Source: a virus. From it: a stretch of DNA of 46,699 nucleotides. This document shows, piece by piece, positions 14,827 through 26,200 of this stretch. Both the position numbers and the translations under genes were made by a program. Numbering within the stretch: the first letter of the stretch is position 1; the number at the start of each line of letters is the position of its first letter. Under the pieces are notes generated by a model, which was given only the letters and a program-made list of their open reading frames with translations, was not told where the DNA came from and did no database searches. The stretch covers positions 1 through 46,699 of IMG/VR virus record IMGVR_UViG_3300046001_003124. One strand, given 5' to 3'.

Positions 14827-15420
14827 ATGGCATCAGTCGTTCAAATCTGCAACATGGCTCTGAGCCACATCGGCTCCGACGCTCGCGTGTCGAGCATCAA
14901 CCCGCCCGACGGTAGCGCCGAGGCTGGCCACTGCGCCACCTTCTTCGACCAAGTCCGCACCGAGCTGCTCGAGCCCGGCGCCTGGGCGTTCTCGCTCAAA
15001 CGTTCCGCGCTGGCCCAGGTGACCAACATCAGCGACGCCTGGCTATTCGCCTACGCCAAGCCCTCCGACTGCCTGCGCCCCGTGCGCGTGCTGCGCGCAG
15101 GGGCAGGGGACGACGCGCAGGGTGCCAACTTTATCCTCGAAGGCGACGCACTGTTCTCCAACGAGGAGGACGCCGTGCTGCTGTACGCACGCGACGTCAC
15201 CGACACCACCAAGTTCACCGCGAGCTTCACCGGCGCCTTCGCCTACCTGCTCGCCGCCTACGTGGCCGGGCCCATCATCAAGGGTAGCGAAGGCATGCGC
15301 GTCAGCGATGCGATGCGTCAGCGCGCCATGTCATTGGCCGAAGCCTCCGCCGCAGCCCTGGCCAACGCCAGCCAAGACGACACCGAGTTCACCGCCGGGT
15401 CACTGGCCGCCCGCAAATGA
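14827..15420 (+). CDS. Tail tubular protein A-like
   Basis: 197 aa beginning ASVVQICNMALSHIGSDARV, the hallmark N-terminus of the T7 gp11-like/adaptor family (N-x-A-L-x-x-I-G). It joins the portal ring to the nozzle. ATG with a GGAG site, first gene of the P4 operon. The stop overlaps the next ATG (ATGA), and the next gene is the expected nozzle/stabilisation partner. Confidence 0.87.
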   Translation: MASVVQICNMALSHIGSDARVSSINPPDGSAEAGHCATFFDQVRTELLEPGAWAFSLKRSALAQVTNISDAWLFAYAKPSDCLRPVRVLRAGAGDDAQGANFILEGDALFSNEEDAVLLYARDVTDTTKFTASFTGAFAYLLAAYVAGPIIKGSEGMRVSDAMRQRAMSLAEASAAALANASQDDTEFTAGSLAARK

Positions 15421-17666
15421 GCAACAAGACCCTGCTTCGCAGCTTCGCCGGGGGCGAGATCACACCCGAACTGGCCGGGCGCCTTGACCTGATTAAGTAC
15501 CAGACCGGCGTCAGCTTGCTGCGCAACTTCCTGTCACTGCCGCACGGGCCTGTCGCCCGGCGCACCGGCTTCGAGTTCGTCAACGAGGCCAAAGACAGCA
15601 CGCAGGCCGTGCGCCTGATGCCGTTCACCTTCAGCGCCAGCCAAACCGCCGTGCTCGAGTTCGGAGATCTTTATATCCGGTTCCACATCAACGGCGGCAC
15701 CCTGCTCGAAGCGACCAAGGCGATCAGCTCGATCGCTGGCAGCACCGTCAACACGACCGCCGCCCACGGCTACACCACCGGCGACTGGGCGTTCATCGGC
15801 AACCGCTGGCACAAGGTCACGCTGGTCGATGCGGACACCTTCACCACCACCGACCTGTGGGGTGTGGCCACCACGGCGGTGGGTACGACCAGTGCCCGCG
15901 CCTACACGCTGACCAGCACTTACGCCGCTGCCGACCTGTTCGCGCTGCATTTCACGCAAAGCTCGGACGTGATCACGGTCACGCACCCCGATTACCCTGC
16001 GCGCGAACTCAAGCGCCTGGGCGCCACCAACTGGACGCTGACCGACGTGTCGTTCTCGCCCACCGTCACGGTGCCCGCCGTGCCGTCGGTGACGACCACC
16101 GCGCCCACTGCGGGCAAACCCTCACCACAGGAATACTGCGTCACTGCCGTGGCCTCCGACGGCGTGACCGAATCACTAGCCAGCGCCAGCACCACGGTGT
16201 CGAACGACCTGTCGATCGCCGGCAACTACAACACCATCACCTGGCTCGCCGTCGCAGGCGCTGGACGCTACAACGTCTACAAGCGCCGCGGTGGCGGATT
16301 CGGCTACATGGGCCAAACCACCGGCCTGTCGGCCACCGACGAGAACATCCTGCCCGACACCACGCAGTCACCGCCCGAGGACATCATCGACCTCAACGGC
16401 GGGGCAGGCGACTACCCGACCGCCACCACCTACCACGAACAGCGTCGCTGGTTTGCAGGCAGCAATAACAAACCCCAGGTGGTTTGGGCCACCCGCACCG
16501 GCACCGAGTCGAACCTCACCAGCTCACTGCCCGCACGCGATGCCGACGGCCTGGAGCTGCGCGTCGCTTCGATGCAGAACAACCAGATCCTGCACCTCGT
16601 GCCCCTGGCCGACTTGATCGCGTTCACCGCTGCGGGCGAGTTCCGCATGTTCTCTGACGGGGCGCCGGCCATCACCCCCAGCTCGGTCTCCATCAAGCCC
16701 CAGGGCTACAACGGCGCCAGCAACGTGCAGCCCGTGGTCAGCTCGGGCTCGGTGCTCTACGTGCAGGCGCAGGGCTCGCGCATCCGCGAACTTGCCTACG
16801 GCGGCGAGTCCTCCAACTACGGGTACAAATCCGTGGACGTGTCCCTCATGGCACCGCACAGGTTCAACGGCTACACGGTCACCCAACTGGCCTACACCCG
16901 CGCCCCGGAGCCCACACTGTGGGCAGTGCGCAACGACGGCGTGCTGTTGGGAATGACCTACGTCCCCGAGCAACAGGTCTATGGCTGGCACGCGCACGAC
17001 ACGCTCGGCCTGTTCGAGAGCGTGTGTGTGGTGGCCGAGGGCAACGAGGACGTGCTCTATGCCGTCGTCAAGCGCACGGTCAACGGGCGCGACGTGCGCT
17101 ACGTCGAGCGCTTGCGCACGCGCACCCTCACCACGCTGGCCGACGCCTTCTTCGTGGATTCGGGCCTGACCTACGACGGCGCGCCCACGACCACGGTCTC
17201 AGGCCTGTACCACCTGGAAGGCCGCACCGTCGACATCCTGGCCGACGGCGCAGTGGAGCCGACCCAGGTAGTGGCCAACGGCGCTATCACGCTGACCACC
17301 GCCGCCAGCAAGATCAGCATCGGCCTTAACATCGTGGCCGACATGCGCACGCTCCCACTCGTGATCGAGGGCGTTCGTGGCATCGGGGCTTCAGGGCAGG
17401 GCACCGTGAAGAATGTGAACAAGGTGCACCTGCGCGTGGGCCAGTCGTCACTGGTCAAGGCCGGGCCGACCTTTGACCGCCTGCGCGAATACCCCGCGCG
17501 TGCGATCACCGACCCGTACGGATCTCCCCCCGCGTTGCGCGACGGCGAACTGTCGCTGTCGATCGACCCAAGCTGGAACACCGACGCCGCGGTCTGCATC
17601 CGACAGGACGCACCCGTCCCGCTCACCGTGCTGTCCATGACACTCGAAGTGCAGGCTGGTGGCTGA
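15417..17666 (+). CDS. Tail nozzle/stabilisation protein (tubular protein B-like)
   Basis: 749 aa. The N-terminus (LRSFAGGEITPELAGRLDLI, then KYQTGVSLLRNFLSLPHGPV) is diagnostic for a large podovirus tail protein family found downstream of tubular protein A. The rest is beta-rich with a propeller-like appearance. It is predicted to be the hexameric nozzle below the adaptor. The last 8 bases overlap the next gene's GTG start region. Confidence 0.85.
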   Translation: MSNKTLLRSFAGGEITPELAGRLDLIKYQTGVSLLRNFLSLPHGPVARRTGFEFVNEAKDSTQAVRLMPFTFSASQTAVLEFGDLYIRFHINGGTLLEATKAISSIAGSTVNTTAAHGYTTGDWAFIGNRWHKVTLVDADTFTTTDLWGVATTAVGTTSARAYTLTSTYAAADLFALHFTQSSDVITVTHPDYPARELKRLGATNWTLTDVSFSPTVTVPAVPSVTTTAPTAGKPSPQEYCVTAVASDGVTESLASASTTVSNDLSIAGNYNTITWLAVAGAGRYNVYKRRGGGFGYMGQTTGLSATDENILPDTTQSPPEDIIDLNGGAGDYPTATTYHEQRRWFAGSNNKPQVVWATRTGTESNLTSSLPARDADGLELRVASMQNNQILHLVPLADLIAFTAAGEFRMFSDGAPAITPSSVSIKPQGYNGASNVQPVVSSGSVLYVQAQGSRIRELAYGGESSNYGYKSVDVSLMAPHRFNGYTVTQLAYTRAPEPTLWAVRNDGVLLGMTYVPEQQVYGWHAHDTLGLFESVCVVAEGNEDVLYAVVKRTVNGRDVRYVERLRTRTLTTLADAFFVDSGLTYDGAPTTTVSGLYHLEGRTVDILADGAVEPTQVVANGAITLTTAASKISIGLNIVADMRTLPLVIEGVRGIGASGQGTVKNVNKVHLRVGQSSLVKAGPTFDRLREYPARAITDPYGSPPALRDGELSLSIDPSWNTDAAVCIRQDAPVPLTVLSMTLEVQAGG

Positions 17667-18117
17667 CATACAAATAAGGGCTACAGTCCCCGAGGACATT
17701 GCGCTGCTTGCTACCAATATGAGAGCAAGCGATACCGCCGAGGTGGCCGCCTGCGGACTCACCTCTGCGCAAGCAGCTCAGATTGGCGTCACCCGTTCCG
17801 TGCTGTGCTGGTCTGCATTCGCCGACGGCGAGCTCGGTTGCATCATCGGCTGCGCACCGTTGTCCGTCCTCGGTGGCCTTGGCTCCCCGTGGATGCTGGG
17901 CACCCCGGTGCTCGACAAGCACAGCCGTGTCCTTGTGCGCCGCACCCCCCGTTACATTGCTGAAATGCTAAAGGCCTTCCCGCATTTGGTAAACCACGTA
18001 CACGCGGACAACAAGACCAGCGTCCGCTGGTTACGTCAGGTCGGGTTTTCCATCGGAAAGGCAGAACCGTTCGGCACGCTGGGCGAGCCCTTTCACCGTT
18101 TTGAAATGAGAACCTGA
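17659..18117 (+). CDS. T7 gp13-like GNAT-fold internal protein (DUF2833)
   Basis: 152 aa, GTG start overlapping the nozzle gene. GNAT-like arrangement: IRATVPEDIALLATNMRASD at the N-terminus, a central beta-hairpin, and VHADNKTSVRWLRQVGFSIG (about 114-133), the usual acyl-CoA-side C-terminal motif. DUF2833/gp13 relatives occur at this place in podoviruses, required for core assembly or host interaction. Whether it acetylates anything is unknown. Confidence 0.82.
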   Translation: MADIQIRATVPEDIALLATNMRASDTAEVAACGLTSAQAAQIGVTRSVLCWSAFADGELGCIIGCAPLSVLGGLGSPWMLGTPVLDKHSRVLVRRTPRYIAEMLKAFPHLVNHVHADNKTSVRWLRQVGFSIGKAEPFGTLGEPFHRFEMRT

Positions 18118-18119
18118 CC

Positions 18120-18602
18120 ATGTGCATACCCCTCGCCGCCGTCGGCATTATTGCAAGCCTTGCGGGCACCGCGGTGAGCATGAGCGCCGCACAGACGCAG
18201 GCAGATACCTCCCAGAAGATCGCCAACAACAACGCCAAGATGGCCGATTACGCGGCAACGGATGCCAAGGCCAAAGGTGAGGAGGAGGCGATCGCACTGC
18301 AGCGCCGCGGCGCCAGCATCAAGAGCTCGCAGCGCGTAGCACAGGCGGCCAATGGCCTGGACCTGGGCTACGGCACCGCCGCCGACCTGCAGGACCAGAC
18401 CGACTTCTTTTCTCAGTCCGATGCCGCCACCGCACGCACGAACGCGGCACGCAGCGCGTGGAGCACCACGCAGCAGGGCCAGGACTTCAGGACACAAGGC
18501 GCCGCTGCTTCCTACAACGGAGGCATGCAGGCAACCGGGTCACTGATAAGCGGCGCCGGCCAAGTCTCTGAAAAGTGGAACGCATACAAGAAAGCTGGTT
18601 AA
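18120..18602 (+). CDS. Internal virion protein B-like (T7 gp14-like)
   Basis: 160 aa. N-terminal hydrophobic segment (IPLAAVGIIASLAGTAVSMS, about 3-22) followed by a long Ala/Gln-rich helix, as in gp14-type ejected proteins that enter the host outer membrane. Gene order (GNAT, gp14-like, gp15-like, giant gp16-like) is as in T7-like and related podoviruses. No catalytic motif expected or seen. Confidence 0.82.
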   Translation: MCIPLAAVGIIASLAGTAVSMSAAQTQADTSQKIANNNAKMADYAATDAKAKGEEEAIALQRRGASIKSSQRVAQAANGLDLGYGTAADLQDQTDFFSQSDAATARTNAARSAWSTTQQGQDFRTQGAAASYNGGMQATGSLISGAGQVSEKWNAYKKAG

Positions 18603-18605
18603 GCC

Positions 18606-20237
18606 ATGGCAACCGTCCCCACCTATGGCACCCCCCGGGTGCAAGAGCAGGCGCTGCGCCCGAACTACCAGAACAACGTCGACGTCAGTAGCGGCAGCCG
18701 CGCACTGGCGCAAAGTCTGGGCCAGGTGTCCGAGGTCGTCGACCGCATCGCTACGCGCGACGCCGAGACCAAGGCCAACGCTGCCGACACCGAAATCTCA
18801 GCCGGCTGGCTGCAGTGGGACGCCGAGAACCGCAAGAAGTACCAAGGCGGCAACATCGACGGCTACGCCCCCGCCGCTAAAGAGTGGTGGGACAAGGCCG
18901 CGCAGACCTACGGCGAGAAGCTCGACCCGATGGCCAAGGCCATGGTCACCAAGAACCTGATGCGCCGGCAAGCGGTGTCGATGGGCTCCGTGGCCCAGCA
19001 CACTGAAGCCGTCAAAGAATCCCACGCCGACGAAACCGCCGTCGCCAACATCAACACCACGATCCAGTTCGGTGTCACCACCGGCGACGTGGCGGGTGCG
19101 TCCGCACAGGTGCGCAAGCTCGCGTCTGAAGTCGGGGCACGCAAGGGCTGGACCACCGAGCAGGTGCAGGCCGAGACCGGCAAGAACCTGTCAGCCCTGC
19201 ACCTGGCGCAGATCAGCAAGCTGGCCGAGTACGACCCGCAGAAGGCGCAGGCCTACTACGACGCGAACAAGGAAGAGGTGGGCTTCGCCCAGCAGCCCCG
19301 CGTCGAGGAGGTGCTGCGCAAGGAAGTGGACAACCAGTTCGCCATCACCTTTGCCGGTCAGAACGCGGGCAAACCCCTGGCCGAACAGATCAAGCTCGCC
19401 GCCGATATCACGGACCCCAACCGGCGCGAGAAGGCGATCCACGAAATCAAGCTCAACCACGCCCTGATCAAGGAAGCGGAGGCCGAGAAAGAACGCACCG
19501 CCTCCGATAAGGCGTGGCAACTAGTCGGCCAAGGTAAGCGCGTGCCCGAGGCCATCCTCGCCACCATGGACGGCAAGGGCCGCGTGCAACTGCAGGAACA
19601 CCTGCAGGCGCGGGCCGATCGCCTGGCCGTTGGCAAGCCGGTCAAGACCAACATGGCCACCTACATCGACCTGCGCGAAAAACTCGCCGCGGGCGAGAAG
19701 GTGAACCTGAAGGCATACACCGAGAAAGTCGGCGGCGCCCAGATGGAGCAGCTGCTCGACATCCAGTCCGCAGCCAGCAAGCCCGGCACCGCCAAGCAAG
19801 ACAGCATGCTCACCGATGAGGGGCGCATCTCCACCGCGCTCACCGGCATGGGTGTCGATAAGAGCAAGGACCCAGACACTGCGGCCAAGTTCAGCATTGA
19901 AGTCGACCGCCGCGTGCGTGCGCTGTCCGCATCGAAGGGGGACAAACCTGTCACCCCCGATGAGAAGCAGAAGATCGTCGACGGCGTATCGCTCGACAAG
20001 GTGTTCGTGGACGAGTGGGGCCGCGACCCTGAGAAGCCTCTGTTCCAACTGACACCGGACGAACTGAAAAAAGCCTACGTCACCGTGGGGGGCAAGAACA
20101 TCCCGGTGGCCAGCGTACCCGCGGCCGACCGTGCCGAGATCATCCGTGGACGCCGTGCGCGTGGGCTGTCAACCACTGAGCAGTCGGTCGTCGAGACCTA
20201 CGTCAAAGCAAACAAGAACCCCGAAGGGAAATGGTAA
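18606..20237 (+). CDS. Internal virion protein C-like (T7 gp15-like)
   Basis: 543 aa, almost entirely helical and charged. The N-terminus (QNNVDVSSGSRALAQSLGQV) and SAGWLQWDAENRKKYQGGNI (about 62-81) resemble gp15-type core proteins, which form the periplasmic ejection tube. The stop overlaps the ATG of the giant protein (TAATG), implying balanced synthesis of the two core proteins. Confidence 0.82.
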   Translation: MATVPTYGTPRVQEQALRPNYQNNVDVSSGSRALAQSLGQVSEVVDRIATRDAETKANAADTEISAGWLQWDAENRKKYQGGNIDGYAPAAKEWWDKAAQTYGEKLDPMAKAMVTKNLMRRQAVSMGSVAQHTEAVKESHADETAVANINTTIQFGVTTGDVAGASAQVRKLASEVGARKGWTTEQVQAETGKNLSALHLAQISKLAEYDPQKAQAYYDANKEEVGFAQQPRVEEVLRKEVDNQFAITFAGQNAGKPLAEQIKLAADITDPNRREKAIHEIKLNHALIKEAEAEKERTASDKAWQLVGQGKRVPEAILATMDGKGRVQLQEHLQARADRLAVGKPVKTNMATYIDLREKLAAGEKVNLKAYTEKVGGAQMEQLLDIQSAASKPGTAKQDSMLTDEGRISTALTGMGVDKSKDPDTAAKFSIEVDRRVRALSASKGDKPVTPDEKQKIVDGVSLDKVFVDEWGRDPEKPLFQLTPDELKKAYVTVGGKNIPVASVPAADRAEIIRGRRARGLSTTEQSVVETYVKANKNPEGKW

Positions 20238-23200
20238 TGGTCAGTAAATACGACGCGATCCTTGACGAGGAGCAGGGAAGCGCCCCGGCGACTGGCCCCA
20301 GCAGCTACGACACGGTGCTCGACCAAGAGGTCCAGATGCAGCAACGGGCTGCGCGTACGGTGTTCGAGAAGGCGCTGGCGGTTAACCCCGACCAAGCGGC
20401 CAGCTCCAAGAAACTGATGACCACCACAGGCCTGCCTCTGGCCGTGGTGGAGCGCAACCTCGACGAGGTCAAACGCAAGGACCAGGCCCGCATGCTGGAC
20501 CTGGCGCAGATGGCACAGGATTCTCCCGTCCTGGCGCGTCAGATCATGGACCCAAGTTTCACCAACCAAGCGCACGACGACGTCAGCACCCTCGGCAGTC
20601 TTGAGCAGTTCCTGCGCGACACCGGCGGGTCCATGAAAGCCGGCGTATTCAACGCCAGCAAAGGCGCTGCCGGGCTGTTCCGTGCGGGTGCCGAGCTCAT
20701 CGCGCCCATACTCGATCCGCTCGCTGGAACGATCTTGCCAGAGAACCCGCTGCGTCGTGTCGCTGCTGGGTTTGCAGAAATGGGAGCCGGAGCCGGCGCC
20801 ATCGCCAAGGCCGCCACACCAACAACCACCGGCGTGCTGTCGGGGGGTTTCCAGTCGGGTGTTCAATCCTTGACGCAGAACCTGCTCACCCTGCCCGCCG
20901 CGTTCCTGCCGGGTGGACAAGCTGCTGCGCTGACGGGCATGGTCGGCTTCACCGGCGGCCAGTCCTACCAGGACGCCCGCGAGAAAGGCCTGTCAATGTC
21001 GCAGGCGCTGCCGTTCGCCGCCTCGCAGGCTGCGATCGAGTACGCCACCGAGAAGATGCCGCTGGAGCAGTTGATCGGCGGCATCAAGGCGGGTGCCCCC
21101 CTCCTGCAGACCATAGCCAAGCAGATGGCGCTGGAGATACCGGGCGAACAGGTCGCCACCATCTTGCAGGATCTCAACGAGTGGGCGGTGCTCAACCCTG
21201 AAAAGACATTCCGGTCTTATCTGGAAGAACGCCCCAACGCTGCAGCGCAGACCCTGATCGCCACGATCGTCGGCACCGGCGGCAACATCCTGGTGGCCAA
21301 AGGGGTGGAAGCCGCCACCAAGCGCCTGATGGGTGACGCCTACGACGCAGGCCAAGCCGACACCCACGCGGCACAGTTACAGGACGCATTCAAGAACGCG
21401 CTCGACTCGAAGCTGCGCGAACGCAACCCCGACGACTTCCGCACGCTCATACAGAAGATGGCCGACAACACCGACGGCGCACCCAAGGAGGTGTACGTCG
21501 ATGCCGAGGTGCTGAACCAGCTTGCTCCAGAATTGATAGCACAACTCCCAGAGTCCGTGCGGGCCGCACTGCCCGACGCGCTCGCGGCCAACGACGTGGT
21601 GGCGATCCCTGTTGGGGATGTGCTCACCGTCGCACCCGGCACGCCGATGGAGCAGATGCTGGTCGAGCACGCTCGCATCGGTGACGTGCGCGCCATGAGC
21701 CAGTTCGAGGCTAAAGAAGCCGGCGCCAAGGCGCAGGAGTTCCTCGCGCAAGAATCCCAGCGCGTGATCCAGCAGGCTGTTGACCAACGGGCCACGCAAG
21801 AATCACACGACCGCGTCAAGCAGACGCTGCTCGACCAGCTGAACTCTGTCGGGCGAAATCGCACTGCGGTGAATGAGACCACGGCCACGCTCTACGCGTC
21901 GCTGTACACCACCCTGGCGGGCCAGCTCGGCATCACGCCCGAGGCTGCGTTCGCGCTGCACGGCGTTAACGTCACAGGCAAGACAGGGCAGGGCGGGGTG
22001 CTCAACACCGGCGGCATGGCGGGCGAGATGTCCGTCGAGGGCTACCACTTCAGCGCCGCTGACCGCACGACGCTCTCCACCGCAATGTACGGCACGGGTC
22101 TCAAGGGCAGTGCACGCGATGAAATCATGAACCACCCCGACCAGCGCCTGAAAGAGCGCCTGTCGTTTTACTTCGACAAGGGCACGGGCATCCGCCCCGA
22201 GTCTGGTGTGGGTGGCCGCGCACACCGGGTGCAACTGTCGGGCGTGTACGACGCCGACGCAGATCCGCTGAAGCTGCGCACAGGCAACGCCCGCGAGCTT
22301 GAGTCCAAACTGCTGGACCTGGGCTACAAGGGTTACGCCAACCGCATGGACGGCACACAGCCTGGCCAGGTCATCATGCTCGGTGCGCAGAACTTCCAGC
22401 CCGAGCTGCTGGGTGCGTTATCGCAGATCACTACCGGCCAGCGCGTGGCGCCGATCGCAGCCGCTGCACCGCAGTGGCAGACCCAGGCGAGCGGTGAGCC
22501 TGCCATGCTCGCGGCCAAGCTCGAGCGCATGCAGGCGATGCCCGCCTGGGCTGGCTACGACCTGCGCATCGAGGGGCGTGAGCTTCAGTCGATGCAGAGG
22601 CAAGACACCTACGCGCAGCAGTCGCAGGCACTGCAGACTGAGATCGAGCAGGCCGGCGGCAAGGTCAACGACATCCTGCAAGTCGACCAGCTGATCAGCA
22701 GCGAAGAGATCCCGACCATCACGTTGCAAGACCTGATCGGCCTGGACATCTTCCCGACGATCGCCGACCGCACAGCCGCCGCCGCGGTTTACTCGGGCAT
22801 CGACTCTTCCCGCCTGGACGTGGCAATCCCGCTGCTGGGCGGCCCCCTGTTCCCCCTGCGCGAGACCAACGTCGAAGCAGGTGTGGTGTGGGCCAACCGC
22901 GGCAAGGGCGTCACCAGCCAGAAGGCTGCCAAGCTCAAAGCCGGCGCCAACTACATGATGGTGCTGCTCGGCGATGCCGACATGCACCAATCGAACAGCA
23001 CCGTGGCCGCCGCGGTCATGGGCACGTTAGAGGCCTGGCAACGCGACGGGCGTCTGGGCGTCGAACATGTTGAAGCCCTGGCCGAACTCGTGCGCACCGC
23101 ACCCTCCGCCGATACCGTCGTCAAGAGCTATCTGGAGAACTTCCCAGGCTTTGACGACGCCGCGATCATGCACGCCTATATGGACGGCATGTCATTCAAT

Positions 23201-26200
23201 GCGCGCAAGCGCGTGATCGAACTGCTGGCGTCCAAGGAAGCCATGGTGCTGGGCGCGCCACCCATGAACCTGATTCTGGACGCCACCCGCGAGCCCTCGA
23301 TGGCAGGCCACCGCTGGGGTGACGGCGTCATCCTGCTCGAGGTGGACCAGACCAACACCCAAGTCGAGCTCGGCACTGAAGGCACGACCGCACACCCCGA
23401 CTTTCCGGTCGGCATCCGCGGTCGCGTGGTCGGTAAGCTCAATGCCCCGATCAGCTGGCAGGTGCTGTGGCAGGACTGGCTCAACGCCAACAACGGCGCG
23501 TCCCCTCGCCGCGCGTTCGAGCTGTCCAAACCCGTCGTCACCGTGACGCAAGAACTGATCGACCGCATCGGCCCGATCAACCAGACCAACATCGACAGTG
23601 CACGCCAGGCCCGCCTCGCTGCCGACTTCGCCGCCGACAACTGGCGCCAGACCGGCGTGCCGGTGAAGCAGGGCGGCGCGTCGCCACAGGAGTTTGTTGA
23701 CGCCATTCTGACAACCGCAGCGCGCCCGGTGCTCACCGAGTATTCGCTCGACCAGGTCAAGCAGGGCGCCAAGGACGGCAGCTTCAAGGTGTTCCAGCTC
23801 GGTGCCGATGGCCGAATCTTCTTCGGCATGAAGTACGGGGACCCGGGCTACGCCGCCGACTACGGCATCAACATCCCCGAGATCACGGCCAACGAAGTGG
23901 CGCTGGTCTCTGTGGTCAACAACGAGCAAGGTGCCCGCGGTATCGGTGCACCTGCCGTGGTGCTCAAGGCGCTGCAGGAGGGGGCCACGGTGCTGGACTG
24001 CTTCGCGGTCAAGAACGAAAAGTTCACCGACGGCTTCCTGCCCGAGATCTATGCAGCGTTCGGATTCGAGAAAGTTGCAGAAATACCTTTCGCACCGGAG
24101 TATTACAGCGCGCAAAAGTTAGCAGATGCTGTAAAATTCTGGAAAGACACCACCCCGGGTTTCGACCCTGCAACCAACGGCTACCCGCCGCTGGTCATTA
24201 TGAAATGGAAGGGCACCGATGCCGACAGAACAGACATCATCAATCGATACCTACGCGATGGCGTTGCAGGTGTCCTCGCTCGAGGAGCTTCAGAAAGTTC
24301 CACGGCCAACGCTGATCGGGTTCTTTCATCTGTTGGAGCAGAAGGCGCTGCGCAAGGGGGCACCTCTGACGCACAACGAGATCCTGGGAATCAAGGAGAT
24401 AGCGCTGGAGCACGTATCGCATCCCGCGCTCGCGGCACTGTCCAAGGCATTGCCGGCCTCAACGACGGCGAACTCCGAAACCTCGGACTCACCGTTGCCG
24501 ACCGAACCGCAGTCCAACGCGGACTCGGCGCCCCCGTCACAGACAACGCCCCTGCCGTAGCCCAAGCACCCGCAGGACCCGAGACCCTAGAGCAAGGCCC
24601 CCGCGGCACGTTCAACCCCAAGACCTTCGAGCTCGCGTTAAACGAGGGCTCGAACATGTCCACCGTGCACCACGAGATGGGGCACGCGTACCTCGAGATC
24701 ATCACCAAGATCGCCAGCGAGCCCGGCGCACCACAGGGCATCATCGACCAGGTCGAGCGCTTCCTGAAGTGGCAGGGCGTTGCAGATCTGGCGACATGGC
24801 AGGCGATGACGCTGGACCAGAAGCGCCCACACCATGAGGCACTGGCCGAGAGCTACGAGCATTACCTGCTGACAGGCAAGGCCCCGAGCCTTGAACTGCA
24901 GCCCCTGTTCCGCAAGCTCAAGGCCTACATGCTCAACGCCTACAAGACGCTGAAGGCGTTCTTCGAGGCCAACCCCAACGTCGCGCAGAAGCTGCCACCC
25001 GAGATGGTGCAGTTCTATGACCGCATGCTGGCCAGCGAGGAGCAGATCGCGCAAGCCGAGGAGGTGGCTGGGCTGCTGCCCGAGCAGGACGCCACCGCCG
25101 AGGCAGTTGAGAAGCTGACCGCGCGTTCGCTGCGGGACCTGAAGTGGACGGTGAACGCCCGCAACAGGGAGATCAAGAAGCTGCAGGCGCAGGCCAAGGC
25201 CTTGCGCAAGGGCATCGAAACCGAGGTCACCGCCGAGGTGAACGCGATGCCCGAGTTCCAAGCCAAGGAGATGCTGGACAAGACCCGCAAGGAAAACAAA
25301 GAACAGCTCAACGACACCGAACTGGCCATCGTTGCCGACGCCTTCCAGTACGCGAGCGTCGAGGAGATGCTCCGTGCCATCGACGGCGCTGGCAAGAAGG
25401 CCGACGTGATCGAGGGTATGACCGACCAGCGCATGCTCGAGGAGCACGGCGACCTGATCGACCAACGTGCGGTCGAGGCCGCGGCCAACGAGGCCGTGCA
25501 CAACGAAGCCCGTGCCCGATCGCTGGCCACCGAACTGCGCAGCCAAGCCGAGATGCTGAACCCGCGCACCGACACGGGTGAGGTGAACGCCAAGGGCAGC
25601 AAGATCACGGTCAACGCGATCGTCGAGGCGGCCAAGCAGTTCGCTGCCAACGTGGTCGCCCGTACCCCGCTCAAGGATCTGAAGGCCAAGGCCTGGCAAC
25701 ACACCGCGGCCGAGCGCCGCGCTGGCAAGCGTTGGACCGAGGCTACCGCCGCTGGCAAGACGCAGGACGCGGTCAAGGCCAAGCAGGACCAGGTGCTCAA
25801 CAACGCCGCCGCCAAGGCTGCGCTGGACGCGCAGACCGAGATGCGCAAGATCCTCGAGTTCTTCAAGCGCGTGATCAAGGACAACAACGAGAAGGTGGTC
25901 GACAAGGGCCGCGACCCTGACGTCGTCAACGCAGCCCGTGCGGTGCTGGCAGCCTACGGTGTCGCGCCAAAGGCGGGCAAGACTGCGCTGGAGTACATGG
26001 ACCTGGTCGAGAAGAACGACCCTGCCATGTTCGCAGCTCTGCAGCCCTCTGTGCAGGGTGCGCTCAACATGGCCCAGCCCCTGGACGCGCTGACCATGGA
26101 CGAGCTGCGCGCCTTGCACGAGGAGATCCAGGGCATGTGGCACCTGGCCAAGCGCTCGCGCCAGATGGAGATTGACGGCAACATGCTGGACATGCAAGAC

